NCBI GenBank assembly: GCA_946183925.1
Contig: CAMHDS010000013.1
Coordinates: 1-39,691 of the forward strand
Reading direction: 5' to 3'
Source: an uncultured Fibrobacter sp.
Lineage (GTDB): Bacteria > Fibrobacterota > Fibrobacteria > Fibrobacterales > Fibrobacteraceae
DNA: 39,691 nt
In this document: positions 35,826-39,691 of the stretch, piece by piece
Layout: every line of letters begins with the position of its first letter
Numbering within the stretch: the stretch's first letter is position 1
Made by a program: the position numbers and the translations under genes
Notes under the pieces: generated by a model
The model's input: only the letters and a program-made list of their open reading frames with translations
Told to the model about the DNA's origin: nothing
Database searches by the model: none

Positions 35826-36560
35826 TTACCGCCCTCCCTTCTTCGTGAGTTTGACATAGAGGGGGAAGTCCAGACAGGCATTAACGGTCACGTCCTTGTC
35901 ATCCTCCTCATCAACCCAAATATCCGTTGCATACCCCAAGACGCGGAACTTCTCCGCCATCGCATCCGCTAGTTTCTCCGTCGCCTTTGCATCCTTTCCA
36001 GAGAGCCAGACGCTAGCATAGACTATCCCTTCCTCAATGTAGCAGTTCGTGTCGGTCTTCCATCCGTCCTTCTCCGCCTTGCGGGCAAACCGAATGGCGT
36101 TGGCATCCCCAATAGCCTGAACCTTCAAGGCGGTCACAAGATTTTCCACAGTAACCAACTTGTCATTCTTAATCCATCCCGCAAGGCGGTCGGCAAGCCT
36201 CTCTACCCACTCCTTGAAATCAGTGATTTCGGGGTCGGGGCAGTCCCCCTTTCGGTTGAACCAGTCCTTCAGTTCCTTGCGGAGCCGTGCGCTCTTGAAA
36301 GCCTTTGCCCTCGCATCCTGCACCATCTTCTTGCTTGTGTTAACTGGTATGGTCTTGCGGCTTTCCTTGCCATTACGGGGCTTGCCATCACAAACCTTCT
36401 CAAGCTCATCTTCGGAATATTCGCTTTCCGCATCCAAGAACATGACCGTATAGGGCCACGTCTTGTTGTCCGTGATTTTCTTCACGATACCCACATTGCC
36501 GTAAGAAGCGCATTCCTTGCTTACGACTTTAACCACATCGCCAGTCTCGAACTTCTTCAT
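35826..36560 (-). CDS. hypothetical protein with N-terminal SH3/KOW-like domain, 244 aa
   Basis: Residues 1-55 (MKKFETGDVVKVVSKECASYGNVGIVKKITDNKTWPYTVMFLDAESEYSEDELEKV) have the strand pattern of a KOW/SH3-like barrel, as in 28954-29751. A charged linker and a helical region follow (ELKDWFNRKGDCPDPEITDFKEWVERLADRLAGW), then a beta-rich end (TNCYIEEGIVYASVWLSG, TVNACLDFPLYVKLTKK). First gene of the tight four-gene unit down to 35108. ATG follows AAGGACAACAAAG. Confidence 0.76.
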   Translation of the reverse strand: MKKFETGDVVKVVSKECASYGNVGIVKKITDNKTWPYTVMFLDAESEYSEDELEKVCDGKPRNGKESRKTIPVNTSKKMVQDARAKAFKSARLRKELKDWFNRKGDCPDPEITDFKEWVERLADRLAGWIKNDKLVTVENLVTALKVQAIGDANAIRFARKAEKDGWKTDTNCYIEEGIVYASVWLSGKDAKATEKLADAMAEKFRVLGYATDIWVDEEDDKDVTVNACLDFPLYVKLTKKGGR

Positions 36561-36623
36561 CTTTGTTGTCCTTGCTTTGTCTTTGTCCTTGTTCGTCCGC
36601 CCACCGTGGGCTTGACGGGACAT

Positions 36624-36652
36624 AGTATACCATACCCACGGTCGGATTGCAA
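36624..36652 (-). promoter_or_regulatory. cassette promoter, unit 35108-36560
   Basis: -35 TTGCAA, 17 nt, TGGTATACT, preceded by TTGCCCCC. Leader hairpin GCCC-ACGGT-GGGC at 36599-36611. Confidence 0.88.
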
Positions 36653-36671
36653 GGGGGCAACTAAAGATTTT

Positions 36672-36962
36672 TCAACTTTTTTCTCCTCCCCCCTCTTCCT
36701 CGCATCCGACTAGCCGCTTCACTATCCCCAAGGCTTCATCCCCGTACACCCTGCCTATCGCATCATACAACGACTCGCACGGGTCGGCCTCGCCGTCATA
36801 CTCCCCCCGCTTTACCATCAGCTCCTCGATTGCCGTTGGGCTGGGGATGAATGCCTTGGTCGCCCATATCTCCCTCCAGTCGAATATGGCGTCTATGCGG
36901 GTGTTCATCAGTCCCGCAAGCCGCCATGCCATGCGGTTCTGCTTCGGCAGCGGTATGCTCAT
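36672..36962 (-). CDS. hypothetical protein, 96 aa
   Basis: MSIPLPKQNRMAWRLAGLMNTRIDAIFDWREIWATKAFIPSPTAIEELMVKRGEYDGEADPCESLYDAIGRVYGDEALGIVKRLVGCEEEGGG...: helical. Its ATG overlaps the upstream stop as ATGA. No family recognised. Last gene of the unit from 39140, with no clear terminator before the next promoter. Confidence 0.72.
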   Translation of the reverse strand: MSIPLPKQNRMAWRLAGLMNTRIDAIFDWREIWATKAFIPSPTAIEELMVKRGEYDGEADPCESLYDAIGRVYGDEALGIVKRLVGCEEEGGGEKS

Positions 36963-37261
36963 AATGCCCCCGTCTGCATCAGGCTAATTGCAACGTCGGG
37001 GTCTTCTACCCTGTGCCACTTCCCGTCTGCCCTCAACTCCTCTTCATAGAAGTCTATCCCCATGTACTCCGCATTCCGCATTACGCGATAGGGGTCTCCG
37101 TTCACTTTCCCGACCGAAACTATGTGCTCCATTTTGGCTATCACGTCCTTCTGCTCTGGAGTTGGCACTCCAGACGTGATGTAGCAGACCCTTCGCTTGT
37201 GGATGTTCCGCTCCTTTGCATCTTCGCCCCTCGCCTCGTATGGTTTGCCTCTGGTAATCAT
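36959..37261 (-). CDS. hypothetical protein, 100 aa
   Basis: MITRGKPYEARGEDAKERNIHKRRVCYITSGVPTPEQKDVIAKMEHIVSVGKVNGDPYRVMRNAEYMGIDFYEEELRADGKWHRVEDPDVAISLMQTGAL: a basic N-terminus then an alpha/beta region. ATG overlaps the upstream stop (ATGA) with GGAGGA 6 nt before it. No family recognised. Confidence 0.73.
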   Translation of the reverse strand: MITRGKPYEARGEDAKERNIHKRRVCYITSGVPTPEQKDVIAKMEHIVSVGKVNGDPYRVMRNAEYMGIDFYEEELRADGKWHRVEDPDVAISLMQTGAL

Positions 37262-37416
37262 CGCTTGTCCTCCATAATCTTGTCAATGATAGGGTCGTTC
37301 TCCGCCGAGGAATACTCCTTGCGCAGGCGGAACTCCTCAAGGCGGTTCTTGATTCGGAGCTGCCTTGCAATCTCAAAGAGGGCAATAGTCTGCCTCTGTG
37401 CATCGGATGGCATCAT
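37258..37416 (-). CDS. small helical protein, 52 aa
   Basis: MMPSDAQRQTIALFEIARQLRIKNRLEEFRLRKEYSSAENDPIIDKIMEDKR: one long charged helix, possibly coiled coil. AAGGAG lies before the two ATGs (37416 and 37413). The stop overlaps the next start as ATGA, which argues for a real gene. Confidence 0.72.
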   Translation of the reverse strand: MMPSDAQRQTIALFEIARQLRIKNRLEEFRLRKEYSSAENDPIIDKIMEDKR

Positions 37417-37435
37417 CTTGTTTTCTCCTTTCTAA

Positions 37436-37747
37436 TCAAAGCCACGGGAAGATGAAGCGGGCAAGAAAGCAGTGCTTTTTCATGCGCATCCTAGTGGGGC
37501 CGTTCTGGTTCACAATCGGATTCCGCTCCGTCATGTACGTGTAGTCAAATGCAAGGCCCTCTGACCACATGGCGGCGAACCCGACAAGAATGAACGGCAT
37601 ATAAATCAGGGCAATGAGGAACTGGAACGGGAAGTAGACCGCGCGACGGAGATGATACTTCACCGCATTTATTCTGTCCTTCCCCTTGGATGTACTCTTC
37701 ATCAAGTCATCCTTTGTGTAGGTCTTGGGTGCATATTTGTCTATCAT
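37436..37747 (-). CDS. membrane protein, 103 aa
   Basis: A hydrophobic segment at about 37-61 (VYFPFQFLIALIYMPFILVGFAAMW) between basic parts (KSTSKGKDRINAVKYHLRR before, MRMKKHCFLARFIFPWL after). Could be anchored in the inner membrane; function unknown. AAAGGAG precedes the ATG. Confidence 0.74.
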   Translation of the reverse strand: MIDKYAPKTYTKDDLMKSTSKGKDRINAVKYHLRRAVYFPFQFLIALIYMPFILVGFAAMWSEGLAFDYTYMTERNPIVNQNGPTRMRMKKHCFLARFIFPWL

Positions 37748-37770
37748 TTCTTCGTTTCTCCTTTAGGTTA

Positions 37771-37794
37771 TGGGCGGGGCATGAGCCGCCGCCC
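37771..37794 (-). other. intercistronic hairpin without T-tract
   Basis: GGGCGG pairs with CCGCCC between the LPD29 gene and the membrane protein gene; an AAAGGAG follows instead of T residues. Confidence 0.5.
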
Positions 37795-37817
37795 GTTGAT
37801 TGTCCTCGGCTATCGGC

Positions 37818-39140
37818 TCATGCCGCCGCCTTGCCATTCTCCTTCTCCCACATGGCGGCAATGTCCGCCGCAATCTTGCGGTTGCCATCGGTTGCCCGAT
37901 TGTACCAAGCCCGTGCGAACTTGCTCCACCGCCAACCATTAGCCTTCATGTAGTTGCGGATAGCCTCGGACGGCATGGACGGGAAACGGATCTCAATGCC
38001 GTTCTTCTCCGTGTTCTCCGTAATCGTCACACCATCGCCGTTCCCCCCGCCATTAGGCGGGGTCGGCTTGCTCGGCTCGGCTTTCGCCTTGATGAGCAGA
38101 ACCCACTCCCCCGCTTTCGTCAGTTCAAGCCCCTCCAGCTCAAAACCTCCAGCGGGAAAGTCCGTCTTGGCGCAAACCTTGTGAGCCGTCCCCCTCGCGC
38201 ACTCCTCCGTAGCACCGCCAACGTGCGCCATGATGTAGTCATGAACGAACTTGTAAACGTCTTGGCTAGTGTTGCGGTGCAGAAACACATAGTCAAACCC
38301 TCCGCACACGCACGCCGCGGGCTGGGTGCAGTCCTCGTGAATGTCCTCATAAGCATTGTATGTCGTGGTCTCAAAGGCATTGAGAACCTTCATCACCTTA
38401 TCGTATGCGGGGCCGTCCTCGTATTCCACGGTAATGGAGTCGCTTGTGCTCCCGTTGCGGGTGTGTGCCTTGAACTTCACCCCAGGGAAATCATGCTTCA
38501 GAACCGCCAGAACGTTCCGCCGCTTTTCCCCCACGGAAAGCCACTTGCCGTCCGTCTTGGGACACGGGATATAGTTGTACTTCACCCGAAGGGCGGCAAC
38601 CTCCGCCGCATACTTGCGGTTTGCCTCCTCCGCCTCCTTCTTCTCTTTCTCACAGTTGGCGGCGTATGCCGCCTTAAGAATCTCCTCCTGCTTGTCCGTC
38701 ATCGGGGTAAACTCTTTGCTATGCTCCTCGATGTACTTTTCATATTCGGCATCCCCGTACTCCGTGAGCGCCATCGGGAAGACCGCCGTGATCTCCTCCG
38801 CCGTGTACTTGCCCATCTCCACGAGCAAACGGGCATCCTCACGGTAGAGCCAAGCAACGTGTCCGTTGCTCTTCGGCTCCTCCAAAGTGCCAATTCCAAT
38901 ATGCCCGTTGGCGGCCAAGTCGTTGGCGGACACCTTGAAGACCCGCCCGCATTCGTCAACCGCCTCGAAAATGTCCGAAACGGGGATAGGCTGAATCTTT
39001 CCCGTCCCGTTGAAGAGGGAAAGCATGCCCGCCGCGGTCTGCTCGCCAGTCTTGCGGCGAATGCAACACATCTGGCTGTCGCTCCCGCCGTAGCCCATCA
39101 TGCGATAGTACCAATCGCCAATTTTCAGTTCTTTGCTCAT
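37818..39140 (-). CDS. polyvalent protein with LPD29 domain and C-terminal FRWS-type domain, 440 aa
   Basis: Residues 206-275 (RRNVLAVLKHDFPGVKFKAHTRNGSTSDSITVEYEDGPAYDKVMKVLNAFE) match the LPD29 domain of large polyvalent proteins in phages and conjugative elements. Residues 381-420 (GIEIRFPSMPSEAIRNYMKANGWRWSKFARAWYNRATDGNR) match a module often found with it, with the F-x-W-S...W-Y signature. A central helical coil lies at about 150-190. Such proteins are thought to enter the host with the DNA and counter defences or modify host functions; that role is inference here. ATG follows AAAGGACTAAAGACA. First gene of the unit down to 36672. Confidence 0.78.
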   Translation of the reverse strand: MSKELKIGDWYYRMMGYGGSDSQMCCIRRKTGEQTAAGMLSLFNGTGKIQPIPVSDIFEAVDECGRVFKVSANDLAANGHIGIGTLEEPKSNGHVAWLYREDARLLVEMGKYTAEEITAVFPMALTEYGDAEYEKYIEEHSKEFTPMTDKQEEILKAAYAANCEKEKKEAEEANRKYAAEVAALRVKYNYIPCPKTDGKWLSVGEKRRNVLAVLKHDFPGVKFKAHTRNGSTSDSITVEYEDGPAYDKVMKVLNAFETTTYNAYEDIHEDCTQPAACVCGGFDYVFLHRNTSQDVYKFVHDYIMAHVGGATEECARGTAHKVCAKTDFPAGGFELEGLELTKAGEWVLLIKAKAEPSKPTPPNGGGNGDGVTITENTEKNGIEIRFPSMPSEAIRNYMKANGWRWSKFARAWYNRATDGNRKIAADIAAMWEKENGKAAA

Positions 39141-39215
39141 TGTCTTTAGTCCTTTCTTTGTCTTTGTCCTTGTTGGGTGCCTTGCCGAACTCCTTTGTCC
39201 CGCAAGACGCCGCAT

Positions 39216-39244
39216 ATTGTACCACAGTTTCGGACGGCTTGCAA
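39216..39244 (-). promoter_or_regulatory. cassette promoter, unit 36672-39140
   Basis: -35 TTGCAA, 17 nt, TGGTACAAT, preceded by a C run. Its leader has GGGACAAAGG...CACCC in place of the short stem. Confidence 0.85.
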
Positions 39245-39351
39245 GGGGGGAATTGAAAAAATTTTAAGGTTTTTCCAGACAGTCCAGAAAGCCCAGAAAA
39301 CCGCTCAATTATGGTATGACGCATAACCATGTGGATGAGTAAGTTTTTCCT

Positions 39352-39422
39352 TAGCAAAATCTTGGCAAAAATTTCTAGCAAAGATTTTAGCAGGAATTTT
39401 TAGCACTGTTATGTAAACTAGA
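39352..39422. repeat. iteron-like direct repeat, copy 1
   Basis: TAGCA words start at 39352, 39376, 39388 and 39401, with TGGCA at 39363, spaced 11-13 bp, then GTTATGTAAACTAGA. The same organisation returns in copy 2. Confidence 0.65.
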
Positions 39423-39513
39423 ATCATCATAACTGAAAAAATCATACACTTTTTTGTCTTGCAAACCGACAATATAGATGTCGCATAATATAGCCGTTTT
39501 CGTGGGAAATTCG

Positions 39514-39585
39514 TAGCAAAATTTCTAGCAAAAATCTTAGCAGGAATTCTTAGCAAAAAAATTGATATAGTTATGTCAACTAGAG
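39514..39585. repeat. iteron-like direct repeat, copy 2
   Basis: TAGCA words start at 39514, 39526, 39538 and 39551, spaced 12-13 bp, then GTTATGTCAACTAGA. The 12-13 bp period (about one helical turn) and the matching outer sequence suggest binding sites for one protein on one face of the DNA. Confidence 0.65.
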
Positions 39586-39691
39586 CCTGTTTTTACGACA
39601 ATTTTGTAGGATTTTCACCACTCAAACCCCATAATTGCAAATCTCACTCCAGAAAATCGCCAGAAATCGCCTCCATAACTGCAAAAACACA

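Larger units (their letters stand above)
39250..39691. other. AT-rich gene-free block
   Basis: No gene found in 39141-39691. The block is clearly richer in A and T than the rest of the window and contains the repeats at 39352-39422 and 39514-39585. The end of the window holds short CCAGAAA/ATAACTGCAA words, with no promoter of the common type. Confidence 0.6.

Noticed and set aside
10785..36625. Longer N-terminal versions of many genes beginning M-V/I/W-Y-Y or similar
   Set aside because: They translate the promoter -10 box (GTATACTA) and the GGACAA leader (giving KDKDK); the true starts lie after the Shine-Dalgarno site.
14744..36652. Repeated promoter blocks as a possible CRISPR or satellite array
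   Set aside because: The copies stand 0.4-4 kb apart with full genes between them and each sits before a gene; spacing and content do not fit an array.
37800..39149. Plus-strand reading frame of 449 codons
   Set aside because: It mirrors the LPD29 gene exactly on the other strand and has no promoter or Shine-Dalgarno site; the LPD29 side has recognisable domains.
39305..39556. Minus-strand frame starting with TTG that repeats IPAKIFARNF
   Set aside because: The peptide repeat is a by-product of the iteron-like DNA repeats; no Shine-Dalgarno site, no promoter.
1..39691. tRNA genes, integrase, transposase, reverse transcriptase, CRISPR and toxin genes
   Set aside because: I looked for cloverleaf ends, catalytic motifs and repeat arrays and saw none; an exhaustive search needs tools.

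Overview
The window looks like part of a large, probably virulent, bacteriophage genome (or a very phage-like element). All 69 genes I can support lie on the minus strand. Most encode small proteins of 36-280 residues with no recognisable family, packed into short operons. Phage-type functions are present: a T4-type GH24 lysozyme, a phage-style HAD phosphatase, an LPD29-type polyvalent protein, giant acidic multidomain proteins and many tiny membrane proteins. I see no ribosomal, metabolic or integrase genes, no tRNA and no CRISPR array. The host cannot be named; Shine-Dalgarno sites (AAAGGA/AGGAGG) and sigma70-like promoters show a bacterial host.

Layout, read on the minus strand from high to low coordinates. 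39141-39691 is an AT-rich gene-free block with two iteron-like direct repeats. 39140-9868 is a long run of small genes in about 20 transcription units. Recognisable members are an LPD29 protein, a DnaN-like protein, a small RHH-like protein, a lysozyme, an HTH protein, an exported zinc-ribbon protein, a degenerate YraN-like nuclease fold and a radical SAM enzyme. 9819-1461 holds two giant proteins (1285 and 1482 aa) that share a Cys/His domain; the second also has four helical repeats, a HipA/PI-kinase-like domain and a possible ADP-ribosyltransferase end. 1386-1 holds an unknown gene, a HAD hydrolase and the start of an ADP-ribosylglycohydrolase that runs off the window.

The most striking feature is a repeated expression cassette. 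At least 25 promoters share a C-rich box (usually TTACCCCC), a -35 of TTGCAA, a 17-18 nt spacer and an extended -10 (TGnTATACT). Most are followed by a short leader with a hairpin near the 5' end (stems vary, loops are kept), then GGACAA repeats that end in the Shine-Dalgarno sequence. Many units end in a GC-rich intrinsic terminator directly upstream of the next cassette. One cassette drives no gene and probably makes a short RNA. Several terminator-to-promoter spacers carry related sequence words, and one contains a 14/16 match to the bacterial parS site. Together this resembles a battery of independently expressed small host-interaction genes beside a few enzymes of NAD/ADP-ribose and DNA metabolism; that reading is inference.
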